Below, piece by piece: positions 45,274 to 54,229 of a stretch of 64,000 bases of DNA. A program made the position numbers and the translations under genes. The notes below the pieces were generated by a model. The model did not search any database. It saw nothing but the letters and a program-made list of their open reading frames with translations, and had not been told where the DNA came from. The DNA comes from Thermopolyspora flexuosa. GTDB taxonomy: Bacteria > Actinomycetota > Actinomycetes > Streptosporangiales > Streptosporangiaceae. Numbering within the stretch: the first letter of the stretch is position 1; the number at the start of each line of letters is the position of its first letter. Location: positions 3,968,001 through 4,032,000 of the forward strand of contig NZ_VFPQ01000001.1 in NCBI RefSeq assembly GCF_006716785.1. The letters run 5' to 3'.

Positions 45274-46536
45274 TCAGAAGGTCAGGGCCGGGTCGGGCCG
45301 CTCGGGGGCGGTGGGCCGCGGCGCGCCCCCGAGGCTCACCTCACCCGGCCCACGCCGGGCGGCCCGGGCGAGCAGCCAGTAATTGATCACGACGAGCACG
45401 GCGAACACGGCGGTGAAGGCGATCAGGGAGAACCGCGCCTGCCCCTCGGTCATCGGGGACATCGCGTCGGCCGTGGTGAGCAGGCCGTACACGGTCCACG
45501 GCTGCCGCCCCACCTCGCGGAAGATCCAGCCGCCGATCACGGCGACGAACGGCAGCGGGATCGCCGCGACGAGCGTCCAGTGCCACAGGCGGAAGCCGTA
45601 CACCACCCGCTTGAAGAGCATGAGCGGCACGCTCCCCATCGAGAGGTAGAAGATCAGCCCGAACGCGGTGAGCATGGTGATCCCGCCGCCCGCCACCCAG
45701 CCCACCGGCGGCACGTAGTCCCCGGGCCCGTGCAGCGCGGTCATCTCGGCCTGCACCTGGGCGATCCGCACCGGGTCGGCGTTGAACGCGGCGGCCTTGT
45801 TCGGCTGGATCATGCCGAACCCGATGCCGCCGAAGGCCGCGGTGAGGATCGAGGCGGGCAGCGACACGCCGATCCCGAGCCGCAGCGACTTGCGGAAGAG
45901 CTCCCGCTCGGCGGTACGGCGGGCGAGGTGGTACGCGCTCACCCCGGCCATGACGAACGCGCCGACCAGGAACGAGGCCCCGAGCACGTGCCCGAACGCG
46001 ACGGTCGCCGCCGGGTTGGTGACCATCGCCCCGAAGTCGGTCACGTGGAGCACGTCGCCGTCGCGGCGGTACCCGACCGGGTTCTGCATGAAGCCGTTGG
46101 CGATCAGGACCCAGAACGCCGAGGCGTACGCGGTGAGCACGACCACCCAGATGAGCGCGAGGTGCGCCCACCGGTTGATCCGGCCCCAGCCGAAGATCCA
46201 CAGGCCGAGGAAGGTCGACTCGATGAAGAACGCGATCACCGTCTCCAGCGCGAGGGCGGCCCCGAACGCGTTGCCCGCGAAGTCGGTGAGCCCGCTCCAC
46301 GACAGCCCGAGCTGGAACTCCATCACCAGGCCGGTGATGATGCCCATCGCGTAGTTGATGACGTAGAGCTGCCCCCAGAAGCGGGTCATGCGCATGTGCA
46401 CCGCGCTCCGGCCGATCGTGGCGCGCGTCTGGATGACGGCCACGAGCGTGGCGAGCCCGAGCGTGAGCGCCACGAACGAGAAGTGCGCGCCCGCGGTGAG
46501 CGCGAACTGCAGGCGGGCGAGGTCGACGGTGTCCAT
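45274..46536 (-). CDS. cydA: cytochrome bd oxidase subunit I
   Basis: A 420-residue subunit with nine helices, which holds the three hemes and oxidises quinol with oxygen at high affinity. Ligand His18 lies in LTAGAHFSF, a second ligand His in AFGHVLGASF, and the GRQPW signature is VGRQPWTVYGLL, characteristic of the family. The Q-loop is short, as in most Gram-positive and actinobacterial enzymes. cydDC genes are not nearby. A NarL-type two-component system follows upstream, which may sense redox state. Confidence 0.94.
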   Translation of the reverse strand: MDTVDLARLQFALTAGAHFSFVALTLGLATLVAVIQTRATIGRSAVHMRMTRFWGQLYVINYAMGIITGLVMEFQLGLSWSGLTDFAGNAFGAALALETVIAFFIESTFLGLWIFGWGRINRWAHLALIWVVVLTAYASAFWVLIANGFMQNPVGYRRDGDVLHVTDFGAMVTNPAATVAFGHVLGASFLVGAFVMAGVSAYHLARRTAERELFRKSLRLGIGVSLPASILTAAFGGIGFGMIQPNKAAAFNADPVRIAQVQAEMTALHGPGDYVPPVGWVAGGGITMLTAFGLIFYLSMGSVPLMLFKRVVYGFRLWHWTLVAAIPLPFVAVIGGWIFREVGRQPWTVYGLLTTADAMSPMTEGQARFSLIAFTAVFAVLVVINYWLLARAARRGPGEVSLGGAPRPTAPERPDPALTF

Positions 46537-46653
46537 GCGAGCAGCATCCGGGTACGGCCGCCGTTCGCGCGTCGTCCCGCGGTTGGCATTCGCGCTACGT
46601 CCCGGGTACCGGTCGCCGCCGCCCCGATACCGCCGTCGTAGTACGCCTCTCGG

Positions 46654-47322
46654 TCAGGTGCCGAGCCAGCCCGGGGTGACGAGCGCGCTCTCGTAGGCGA
46701 GCACCACGAGCTGGGCCCGGTCGCGGGCCCGCAGCTTGGTCATGATGCGGCTGACGTGGGTCTTGACGGTCGCCGGGCTGACCACGAGCTTCCCGGCGAT
46801 CTCGTCGTTGGACAGGCCGCCCGCGATGAGCGCGAGGACCTCGCGCTCGCGTTCGGTGAGCGCGTTGAGCTCGGGGTCGGGCTCGGGCCGCTTCACCCGG
46901 GAGGCGAACTCGGCGATGAGCCGCCGGGTGACCGAGGGCGAGATCAGCGCGTCGCCCCGGGCCACCACGCGTACCGCGTGGATCAGCTCGGCGGGCTCGG
47001 TGTCCTTCACCAGGAACCCGCTCGCCCCGGCCCGCAGCGCGCCGTAGATGTAGTCGTCGAGGTCGAAGGTGGTAAGGATGATCACCTTGACCGCGTCGAG
47101 CCGGGGGTCGGCGGCGATCCGCCGGGTGGCCTCGAGCCCGTCGAGCTCGGGCATGCGGATGTCCATGAGCACCACGTCGGGCGCGGTCTCGCGCGCCCTC
47201 GCCACCGCCTCGGCGCCGGTGGCCGCCTCGGCGACCACCTCGATGTCGTCCTCGTCGCTGAGGATGGACCGGAACCCGGCGCGGACGAGCGTCTGGTCGT
47301 CGGCGAGCAGCACGCGGATCAT
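46654..47322 (-). CDS. NarL/LuxR-type response regulator
   Basis: A 222-residue regulator: receiver domain 1-120 with acceptor Asp54 (VLMDIRMP), switch Thr in ILTTF and Lys in LVKDTEPAEL; LuxR helix-turn-helix 150-215 (LTEREREVLALIAGGLSNDEIAGKL in part). Its start overlaps the stop of the kinase gene by four bases (ATGA), so it is the partner of the kinase at 47319-48470. It is adjacent to cydAB on the same strand; control of the oxidase is a reasonable guess. Confidence 0.95.
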   Translation of the reverse strand: MIRVLLADDQTLVRAGFRSILSDEDDIEVVAEAATGAEAVARARETAPDVVLMDIRMPELDGLEATRRIAADPRLDAVKVIILTTFDLDDYIYGALRAGASGFLVKDTEPAELIHAVRVVARGDALISPSVTRRLIAEFASRVKRPEPDPELNALTEREREVLALIAGGLSNDEIAGKLVVSPATVKTHVSRIMTKLRARDRAQLVVLAYESALVTPGWLGT

Positions 47323-48470
47323 CGCACTCCGTTCAGGGGTAGTTCGGCGGTGACCCGGAAGCCGCCCTCAGGCCGGGGCCCGGCCTCCACGGTGCCGCCG
47401 AGCGCCGCGGCCCGCTCGCGCATGCCGAGGATGCCGAGGCCGCTGCCCTCGGTGAACGCGGCCCCCGGACCGTCGTCCGCCACCTCGATCAGGATCCTTC
47501 CGTCGTCGCGGGTGATGGTGAGGGTCGCCTCGTTCGTCCCGGAATGCCGGTGGACGTTGGTGAGCGCCTCGCGGATGATGCGGGTCGCGGCGAGGTCGAC
47601 CTCGACGGGCAGGCGGTCCAGCGGCCCGGACAGCTCGGTACGCACGTCCAGCCCGGACGACCTGACCAGCTCGTCCACCCGGGCCAGGCTGTCGGCCGGC
47701 GTGGTCGGCGCCTCCTCGTCGACCTGGCGCAGCGCCCCCAGCGTGGCGCGCAGCTCGCGCAGCGTCTCCTTGCTGATGTCCTTGATCGCCCGCAGCGCCC
47801 GCTCGGCGTCCTCCGGCCGTTTCTCCAGCCCGTGCAGCGCGGCCGACGCCTGCACGTTGATCAGGGACACGTTGTGCCCGATCACGTCGTGCAGCTCGCG
47901 GGCGATGCGCAGCCGCTCCTCCCCGGCCCGCCGCCGGGCCTCCGCCTCCCGGTTCTGCTCGGCCTCCCGCGCCCGCCGTTCCGCCTCCTGCAGGTACCGG
48001 GACCGGTTACGGCTCACGCTTCCGGCGGCGATCGCGGCGACCACCCAGCCCGAGATCATCATGAACGCGCTGTCGTCGACGTGCCGGACCTCGCCGGTCT
48101 CCCCCAGGCCCATCACGATCAGTCCGGTGGCCCCGATGGCGATCGCGGGCACGAGGTGGCCGCGCTCGGCGGCGGTGAACAGGGCCACGAACGGCAGGAA
48201 GATGATCGGCGCGTCCAGCGCCGAGTAGGGGTAGTAGGCGAGCGTCGCCGCCATCACGACGACCAGCGCGACGACCGGCCACCGCTCGCGCACCAGCACG
48301 CCGCCCATGGCGACCAGCGGCAACAGCACGTCGAGGGCGTTCGGCTGCAGGTCCCGCCGCAGCAGCCAGGTCACGACGAGCCCGGCCACGGTGGTCCCCA
48401 CGATGGCGAGGGACACCATCGTGCGCGCCGGGATCCTCCGCATACTCAGCACCGTGCCCGCATTGTCCAC
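47319..48470 (-). CDS. HisKA_3 sensor histidine kinase
   Basis: A 383-residue kinase with four or five N-terminal membrane helices (about 15-155), a coiled coil (158-190) and the HisKA_3 dimerisation helix with phospho-acceptor His in RIARELHDVIGHNVSLI (about residue 196). The GHKL ATPase follows (IIREALTNVHRHSG, VADDGPGA, GSGLGILGMRERAAALGG). Its sensing part has almost no extracytoplasmic domain, so it may sense the membrane or the inside. The first codon is GTG at 48470 or ATG at 48443. Confidence 0.93.
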   Translation of the reverse strand: MDNAGTVLSMRRIPARTMVSLAIVGTTVAGLVVTWLLRRDLQPNALDVLLPLVAMGGVLVRERWPVVALVVVMAATLAYYPYSALDAPIIFLPFVALFTAAERGHLVPAIAIGATGLIVMGLGETGEVRHVDDSAFMMISGWVVAAIAAGSVSRNRSRYLQEAERRAREAEQNREAEARRRAGEERLRIARELHDVIGHNVSLINVQASAALHGLEKRPEDAERALRAIKDISKETLRELRATLGALRQVDEEAPTTPADSLARVDELVRSSGLDVRTELSGPLDRLPVEVDLAATRIIREALTNVHRHSGTNEATLTITRDDGRILIEVADDGPGAAFTEGSGLGILGMRERAAALGGTVEAGPRPEGGFRVTAELPLNGVR

Positions 48471-48741
48471 GGCTTACCAACCTATGGGCCATACGCCGCT
48501 GGTCGTATCCGCGCGGCCCCGCCGTACGACCCGCGGCCGACACGGCACTCCCCCGGCCGCCCAGGCACCGGGGTACGGCCTGGCGCGCCGGTGACCGTCT
48601 CATCCGGGGCGGTCACCCGGCGTACGGGCACGGTCGGCGAACCGCCGGAGGCGCAATTCCCGACGGGACGTGGAAATCGCGGCCGGTCAGCCCGAATGCC
48701 CGGCGGAACGCGGCCACGAGACCGCGATCAGGGCCGTCGAG

Positions 48742-48960
48742 CTAGGCATTGAAGTCGAACTCGCCGTTGCGGACGCCGGCGAGGAAGGCGTCCCATTCGG
48801 CGCGGGTGTACATGATCACCGGACCGTCAGGGTGATGGCTGTGGCGGACGGCGATGCGTCCCGTCCCATCCAGCACCGGACCGGCCTCGACGCAGTTGCT
48901 GCCACCGCTGGGGCTGAAGCTGCTGATGTGCCAGGCTACGGGAAGGTCGGGGTTCGCCAT
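48742..48960 (-). CDS. DUF397 domain protein (copy A)
   Basis: A 72-residue DUF397 protein: PVAWHISSFSPSGGSNCVEAG, IAVRHSHHPDGPVIMYTR, then EWDAFLAGVRNGEFDFNA. It is nearly a duplicate of the protein at 49277-49498 (about three quarters of positions identical by eye). The intervening 316 bp hold a HipA-like relic. DUF397 proteins normally pair with XRE regulators like the one at 49518. Confidence 0.9.
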   Translation of the reverse strand: MANPDLPVAWHISSFSPSGGSNCVEAGPVLDGTGRIAVRHSHHPDGPVIMYTRAEWDAFLAGVRNGEFDFNA

Positions 48961-49017
48961 CGTTGCCGCCTCGCTACGTTGGCCGGCTACAGTCCGTTGG
49001 AAATCGCCCTAATCAAT

Positions 49018-49262
49018 TTCGCAGACTCGGAACCTGGAAGTCATGGGGGTTCGCACGGCGGAGTTCCCGGGCGATGAGCGTGCGAAGGCCGCCGCCGCGC
49101 TCGGGCAGCAGATTTGCGAACCACTCCGGTACGGAACCGCTCGCGGTCCGCGGCCGTGATCGAAGTCCTCATACTCGAGCACGAGTTGTCGTCCAGACGA
49201 CCGCCCAGTTTGTGCCGATCACGTCCCGGGGCACGCCACGCAGCAGGAGCCGGGTGACGGCC
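49018..49262 (-). pseudogene. HipA-like N-terminal domain relic
   Basis: Read leftward in shifting frames, this stretch keeps pieces of a HipA N-subdomain: LLLRGVPRDVIG, GRLDDN, LVLEYEDFD and finally VPEWFANLLPERGGGLRTLI, ending in a stop at about 49018. These are the standard order of HipA starts (the LLPEG segment is diagnostic). Three frames are needed and the kinase part is absent, so it cannot encode a working toxin. A second small patch near 48985-49020, SAKLIRAISNGL, matches the C-terminus of the XRE protein at 49518. Confidence 0.55.
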
Positions 49263-49276
49263 TTCGGTCGGCCGGC

Positions 49277-49498
49277 CTACGCCTGGAAGTCGAACTCGCC
49301 GTTGCGGACCCCGGCGAGGAAGGCTTCCCATTCGGCGCGGGTGAAGACGATCACGGGGCCGCCGGGGTTCTTGCTGTGGCGTACCGCCACCCGCCCGGAT
49401 CCGTCCAACACCGGGCCGGCCTCGACGCAGTTGCTGCCACCGCTGGCGCTGTAGCTGCTGATGCGCCAGGCCACGGGAAGCCGCTCGGAATCCGCCAT
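49277..49498 (-). CDS. DUF397 domain protein (copy B)
   Basis: A 73-residue DUF397 protein (PVAWRISSYSASGGSNCVEAG and EWEAFLAGVRNGEFDFQA). The ATG at 49498 follows AGGCGG. It lies 19 bp after the XRE gene, the usual XRE-DUF397 order. Together with copy A it marks a tandem duplication. Confidence 0.92.
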   Translation of the reverse strand: MADSERLPVAWRISSYSASGGSNCVEAGPVLDGSGRVAVRHSKNPGGPVIVFTRAEWEAFLAGVRNGEFDFQA

Positions 49499-49517
49499 GT
49501 TCTCTGCCGCCTCGCGT

Positions 49518-50381
49518 CTAGGACCTCGCAAGCTTGTCCGCGGTCGCCCGGATCAGTTCGATCGACTCGGCCGAGTCCAGACAATCCCGGCGAATGCGGT
49601 CGTACTTCAGCATAAGCTGCTGGACGCCATTCGCCTCGATGTAAATGCTTCCGGCCGGAGTATCGGCATATCCGATTTCCGGATATGGCTCGGGCATTTC
49701 GAAGATGAGGAAGGAGCCCTCCGGGCTTGCGAAGGTCGTGGCGGAGAACGGCAGGACGCGCAGCTCGATGTTGGGATAGGCCGCCAGCTTGATCAGGTGC
49801 CGCAGCTGTTCCTCGAGGACGGCAGGACCTCCGGGCGCGCGGTACAGCACGCTCTCGTCGATGATCGCCTCGATCTGCGGCGGGTCGGGGGTGGCGAGGA
49901 TCTCCTGCCGCTTGAGCCGGAACCGCGCACCTGAGGTGGAGATCGTGGCGGTGGGGTCGGCCCCGCGGATCACGGCGGACATGTACGCCGGGGTCTGCAG
50001 CAGGCCGAAGACCACGGAGACCTCGAAGGAGCGGATACGGCGGGCCCGGGACTCGAGCCAGGCGTAGTCGACGATGTTCTGGGCGAGGTTCCCGGTGTAG
50101 TTGTCCCACCAGCCGAGCTGCCACACGTCCTTCGCGAGCGCCAGCAGGGCGTCGCGCTGGGCCTTGTCCGCCACGCCGTACAGGTCGAGGAGCGCCCGGA
50201 CGTCGTCGGGGCGGGCGGGGATGAGGCCGGCCTCGTACCGGCTCACGGTGGTCCCGTCCTTGCCCAGGTGCTCGCCCGCGTCCTTGAGCAGGAGGCCGGC
50301 GGACTCACGCAGCTCCCGCAACTGCCGCCCCAGCCATTGGGCGCGCAGCGTCATCCCACGCTTGACACTGATCGTAATCAC
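49518..50381 (-). CDS. XRE regulator with DUF5753 C-terminal domain
   Basis: About 287 residues: XRE helix-turn-helix at 18-70 (RQLRELRESAGLLLKDAGEHL, TTVSRYEAGLIPARP) and a DUF5753-type sensor domain to the end (FGLLQTPAYMSAVIRG, IDESVLYRAPGGPAVLEEQL, IFEMPEPYPEIGYADT). This is the WhiJ-like family that works with DUF397 partners in actinomycete development. A -10-like TACCGT lies at 50393-50388, which would start the message at the GTG at 50381; an ATG at 50354 is the alternative start. Confidence 0.9.
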   Translation of the reverse strand: MITISVKRGMTLRAQWLGRQLRELRESAGLLLKDAGEHLGKDGTTVSRYEAGLIPARPDDVRALLDLYGVADKAQRDALLALAKDVWQLGWWDNYTGNLAQNIVDYAWLESRARRIRSFEVSVVFGLLQTPAYMSAVIRGADPTATISTSGARFRLKRQEILATPDPPQIEAIIDESVLYRAPGGPAVLEEQLRHLIKLAAYPNIELRVLPFSATTFASPEGSFLIFEMPEPYPEIGYADTPAGSIYIEANGVQQLMLKYDRIRRDCLDSAESIELIRATADKLARS

Positions 50382-50560
50382 CCCATCACGGTAGGACCAC
50401 GGGAGAGATTACTACGAGTCATGAACGCATTGCGAAGAGTTTGAGAAACCCACGCGCAGACCTGCACGCATCTGCTAGTCATAGGTAGTCGTTCGATGAC
50501 CCAGAGTGAACAAATCCCTACATAGCGGGGCAAACGCGCACACCACAGGGGGTGAGTGCG

Positions 50561-51106
50561 TGATCGTGAGGCGTTCCCGGGTGCCGGCGGTCGTGCTAGG
50601 CGGTCTCACCGCACGATGGCGAGGGCCGGGTCGTGGGTCCGGAACCGTCGCCGAGCCGCCCGGCGGGTCAGGCCCCGGCGGGTACGGCACGGCGGAGCGG
50701 CCGCCGAAGGGCGATCCTCGCTGGGAGCTGTTCGCGCTCGACGTGCTGTCGGCCGCGCCGATGGTCACCCGGCGGTTCGCCGCGAGCCCGGCCGAGGTGC
50801 GCCCGGCGCGGGCTTTCGTGGCCGAGCTGCTCGGCGCCGGCCATCCCCGGCTGGACGACGCGATCCTGCTCACCGGCGAGCTCGCCGGGAACGCGGTCCG
50901 GCACGCGGCAGGGGGCACGAGTTCTCGGTATCGGTGCTGCTCGGGGGCGAGGGGGTGCTGGTCGCGGTCCGGGACCACCGGAGCGGATCCCGCACCGGCG
51001 CGCCGCCGCCGAGGACGAGACCGGCGGGCGCGGCCTCGAGCTGGTGAACGCGCTCGCGGCCCGCTGGGGCTTCCACCGCGACACCGCGGGCGAGACCGTC
51101 GTGTGG
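50561..51106 (+). pseudogene. frameshifted HATPase_c anti-sigma-type gene
   Basis: Three frames are needed to read one RsbW-like ATPase. The first holds the N-box (ILLTGELAGNAVRHAAGG), the second holds EFSVSVLLGGEGVLVAVRDH after a shift at the G5 run 50911-50915, and the third holds ETGGRGLELVNALAARWGF after another shift near 50980. Each step has the same sense, equal to loss of one base. No single frame gives a complete domain. Unless these are base-calling errors in G/C runs, the gene is inactive. The start is the GTG at 50561. Confidence 0.75.
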
Positions 51107-51215
51107 TTCCAGCCGGCGGATCAGCATGCGAACCCGCATCTCAGCCGACCACGGGCCGGCCGATCGGGCACGGTCGCCCGCCGGGGTCACGCCACGGCTC
51201 GCCGTACCGGCGGCC

Positions 51216-52106
51216 TCAGGCGAGGACGCGGCCCAGCACCCGGGCGTACATGCGCGCGGGGCTCGGCACGGACGGCGGGTTGAGGAAGCCGGGGAGCACG
51301 GGCAGGTCGACGGCGAACTCCTGGAGGCGTTCGAACAGCGTGCTCGCGTCGGCCGGGCGGCACTCCGGCCGCTTCTCGAGCAGGTCGTCGACGAGGCGGG
51401 CGAGCTCGCGGGGCACGCCGGTGACGGTCGGCGGGCGTTCCTTCACCTGCTTCTCGAACACCGCGTACTCGGTGGGCCCGGTGAACAGCTGCCGCCCGGT
51501 GAGCATCTCGTGCAGCACGCAGCCGAGGGCGTACAGGTCGCTCTGCGGCCCGGCCTGGCCGCGCTGGATCTGCTCCGGCGACATGTACGCGGGGGTGCCG
51601 AGGAGCTGGCCGGAGCGGGTGGACTGGGCGACGTCGGCGTCGCGGAGCATGGCGAGCCCGAAGTCGAGCACCTTGACGCTGCCGTCCGGGCAGAGCATGA
51701 GGTTCGTCGGCTTGAGGTCGCGGTGGCAGATCGACAGCGCGTGGGCGGCGGCGAGCACCGCGCACGCCTGCGCGGCGATCGCGGCGGCCCACGGCACCGG
51801 CAGCGGGCCGTACTCGCTCACCAGGTCGGCCACGGTGACGCCCGCGATGAACTGCATCACCTGGTACAGCCGCCGCTCGTGGGCGCCGAAGTCGTACAGC
51901 GTGGGCGCGCCGGGATGCTCCAGGCGGGCGAGGATGCGGGCCTCGCGGATGAAGCGGCGCTCCAGCTCCTCGTCCGGGACGGGCAGGTGGAGGATCTTGA
52001 CGGCGACCTTGCGGTCGAGGTGCTTGTCGTGGCCGCGGTAGACGGCGCCCATGCCGCCCTGGCCGAGCGGGAAGTCGTCCAGCTCATACCGGTCGCCGAT
52101 GACCAT
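51216..52106 (-). CDS. soluble Ser/Thr protein kinase next to a DNA methylase
   Basis: A 296-residue Hanks-type kinase. The glycine loop is LGQGGMGAVYRG (14-25), the ATP-anchoring Lys is Lys37, the catalytic loop is HRDLKPTN (128-135), the metal Asp lies in DFGLA (148-152) and the activation segment ends in GTPAYMSPEQ. No membrane helix or PASTA domain follows, so it is cytosolic; only about 30 residues come after the kinase fold. GTG and TTG codons lie upstream, but ATG at 52106 has GGGGAGG five bases before it. It follows the methylase gene by 39 bp and is probably co-transcribed. Confidence 0.92.
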   Translation of the reverse strand: MVIGDRYELDDFPLGQGGMGAVYRGHDKHLDRKVAVKILHLPVPDEELERRFIREARILARLEHPGAPTLYDFGAHERRLYQVMQFIAGVTVADLVSEYGPLPVPWAAAIAAQACAVLAAAHALSICHRDLKPTNLMLCPDGSVKVLDFGLAMLRDADVAQSTRSGQLLGTPAYMSPEQIQRGQAGPQSDLYALGCVLHEMLTGRQLFTGPTEYAVFEKQVKERPPTVTGVPRELARLVDDLLEKRPECRPADASTLFERLQEFAVDLPVLPGFLNPPSVPSPARMYARVLGRVLA

Positions 52107-52145
52107 CCCGCCCCTCCCCGTGAACTCTCGGGACAAGGTACACCG

Positions 52146-54092
52146 TCAGTTGCGCGGCCGCAGAAGCCCGACGGAGAGCCCGTCGAAGCCGAGCCGGATC
52201 AGCTCCTCGCCCAGCGCCGCGGTCTCGCGCAGCGTGTCCTCGAGGAAGACCAGTTGCCGGAAGGCGCGGCCGTACGCCTGCTGCTCGGCGAGGGGGAGCC
52301 GGGGGATGCGCGCCCGGCGGGCGTCGAGTCGGCTGGAGCCGGAGTGCCCGCGCGGCGGGTTGAGGTGCCCGGCGAAGCGCAGGAAACCGGCGAGGAAGTG
52401 CGGGTCGAGCTGCTTGCGGTCGACCCGGTAGAGGCTGAGCTGCGGGCCGAGTACGGCGCCGCCCTCGGTGATCACGCGCGCGGTCACCTCGCCGGTGACG
52501 TAGCTGGTGACCACGTCGTCCGGCTCGACGGTGACGAGCCCGGCCCCGCGGAAGGTGCGGCCGGACGGCGGCGTGCCGAACGCCACGTCCTCGGCGGTGA
52601 GCACCGGCACGTCGCCGCGGTCGACGATGAGCCGGAACGGCGCATGGTGGATGGTGACGAGCCCGGCCTTCGCCAGCTCGCCGACCGTGGTCGCGGGCAG
52701 GTCGGCCCGCTCGGTGAGCACGTCGATGTCGGGCACGCCGGCGGCGAGCGCGGCGGACACCTCGCGGAACCGGTCCCGGGCCGTGGCGAACGCCGCCGCG
52801 AGGTCGAACCCGGCGTACGCGGGCCGGTGCCGCGCGGGGCTGAGGTCGACCTCGTCGTCGAGCAGGTCGATGATCCGTACGGCACGGCACCCGTTCGGCG
52901 GCCGCACGCCCTCGGGGTCCTCCCGGTAGGCGGCCCAGGCGCGTTCCAGCACGTCGAGGTCGCGGCCGGGGTCGGCGATGAGGATCTGGGAGGGCGGCCG
53001 CTCCCCCACGTCAGGGCGGCGCAGCAGCCACAGGTCCGGCCCGCCGGGCTGCACCGTGGCGACCATGCGCAGCGCGCCCGCCCGCAGCAGGTTGGCGCGG
53101 ATGCGTTTGCCCGCGCGCCGTCCGGCCGCGGTGCCCGGCATGAGAACGGCGACGAGCCCGCCGGGCCGCACGTGCGCGAGGCAGTGCTGCACCCAGGCGA
53201 GCTCGGACTCGCCGCGCGGGGGCAGGCCGTACTCCCACCGGGGGTCGCCGATGAGCTCCTCGTAGCCCCAGGCGCGCTCGTTGAACGGCGGGTCGCAGAT
53301 CACCGCGTCGGCGCGTTCGCCGGCGAAGCCGTCGGCACGCAGCGAGTCGCCCGCGACCACCCGGGCGGGCACCTCGCGCAGCAGCAGCCGTACCGCGGTG
53401 ATCCGGGCGGCGCTCGTGCCGATCTCCTGGCCGATCAGCCGCAGCTTGCCGGGGGCGTGCCGGTCGGCGGCGAGCAGCAGGGTGCCGATGCCGCAGGCCG
53501 GGTCGAACACGGTGCCGCCCTCGGGCGCGACGAGGCGCACCATGAGCTCGGCGAGCTCGGCGCGGGTGACCGACAGGCGGCGCGAGTGGGTCTCGGCGTA
53601 GCGCTCGCAGAGGTACTCGAACGCCTCGACGTGCCCCTTCTCGGCGGCGAGCGAGGCGAGCGAGCGGACGAGGGCGGCGTCGTCGATCGGGTCGCCCGGG
53701 CCGCCGGGCAGGTCGGGGCAGGCCGCCTCGACCGCGGCGGGGAGGCGGGCGGTCAGGTCGGCGCGCCGCTGCAGCCGCCGCCAGCCGGACGGGTCGCGCC
53801 GCAGGTAGAGCAGGAACGCCCCGGCCCAGGCGACCGTCTCGCCCAGGCGCAGGTCGTCGGCGTGGGTGCGCAGGCCCTGCCAGACCCGGTCGGCGAGGGG
53901 CACGTCGTACACCTTGCCGTTGCGGCGCAGCCAGCGCTCGACCTCGCGGAGGGAGAACAGCGGGCTGGAGGAGGTGCCGCCGATCGGCCTGGGGAAGTCG
54001 TCGTACCGACGGCGCCAGTTGCTCACCGCCGCCCGCCCGACGCCGGCGAGCCGGGCGATGTCGCCCGCGTTCACGGTAGCGTCGTCCGTCAC
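52146..54092 (-). CDS. HTH-fused N6-adenine DNA methylase with specificity-like C-terminus
   Basis: A 648-residue protein in three parts. Residues 1-60 are an HTH (DIARLAGVGRAAVSNWRRRY). Residues 160-400 are the HsdM-type methylase with SAM motif VFDPACGIGTLLLAA (195-209) and catalytic CDPPF (266-270). From about 480 on it resembles an HsdS target-recognition region (TIHHAPFRLIVDRGDVPVL, LDPHFLAGFLRFAGH, ARRARIPRLPLAEQQAYG). One chain thus holds methylation and DNA recognition; no HsdR gene is nearby. The start is GTG at 54092 behind AAGGAG. CTTAGCA repeats upstream could be its own HTH sites. Confidence 0.9.
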   Translation of the reverse strand: MTDDATVNAGDIARLAGVGRAAVSNWRRRYDDFPRPIGGTSSSPLFSLREVERWLRRNGKVYDVPLADRVWQGLRTHADDLRLGETVAWAGAFLLYLRRDPSGWRRLQRRADLTARLPAAVEAACPDLPGGPGDPIDDAALVRSLASLAAEKGHVEAFEYLCERYAETHSRRLSVTRAELAELMVRLVAPEGGTVFDPACGIGTLLLAADRHAPGKLRLIGQEIGTSAARITAVRLLLREVPARVVAGDSLRADGFAGERADAVICDPPFNERAWGYEELIGDPRWEYGLPPRGESELAWVQHCLAHVRPGGLVAVLMPGTAAGRRAGKRIRANLLRAGALRMVATVQPGGPDLWLLRRPDVGERPPSQILIADPGRDLDVLERAWAAYREDPEGVRPPNGCRAVRIIDLLDDEVDLSPARHRPAYAGFDLAAAFATARDRFREVSAALAAGVPDIDVLTERADLPATTVGELAKAGLVTIHHAPFRLIVDRGDVPVLTAEDVAFGTPPSGRTFRGAGLVTVEPDDVVTSYVTGEVTARVITEGGAVLGPQLSLYRVDRKQLDPHFLAGFLRFAGHLNPPRGHSGSSRLDARRARIPRLPLAEQQAYGRAFRQLVFLEDTLRETAALGEELIRLGFDGLSVGLLRPRN

Positions 54093-54101
54093 TGTCTTCT
54101 C

Positions 54102-54149
54102 CTTAGCAACTACGCCGGGCGCACCGCGATCCGTCGAGCCTGCTTAGCA
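54102..54149. promoter_or_regulatory. CTTAGCA direct repeats before the methylase gene
   Basis: CTTAGCA occurs at 54102-54108, overlapping the ribosome site of the methylase gene, and at 54143-54149, 41 bp apart (about four helical turns). They are candidate binding sites for the HTH at the start of the methylase protein. Confidence 0.35.
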
Positions 54150-54193
54150 GCCCAGGTTAGTTCACAGAAGCCTAAGGGTCTACAGCGGACTAC

Positions 54194-54223
54194 TTGTGAA
54201 GTGGCTCAACCAAGTGATTTACT
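54194..54223 (+). promoter_or_regulatory. promoter for the leaderless PP2C gene
   Basis: TTGTGA (54194-54199), 18 bp, TTTACT (54218-54223). The start point falls on the ATG at 54230; no ribosome site is present, which fits a leaderless mRNA. Confidence 0.45.
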
Positions 54224-54229
54224 GCCCCC

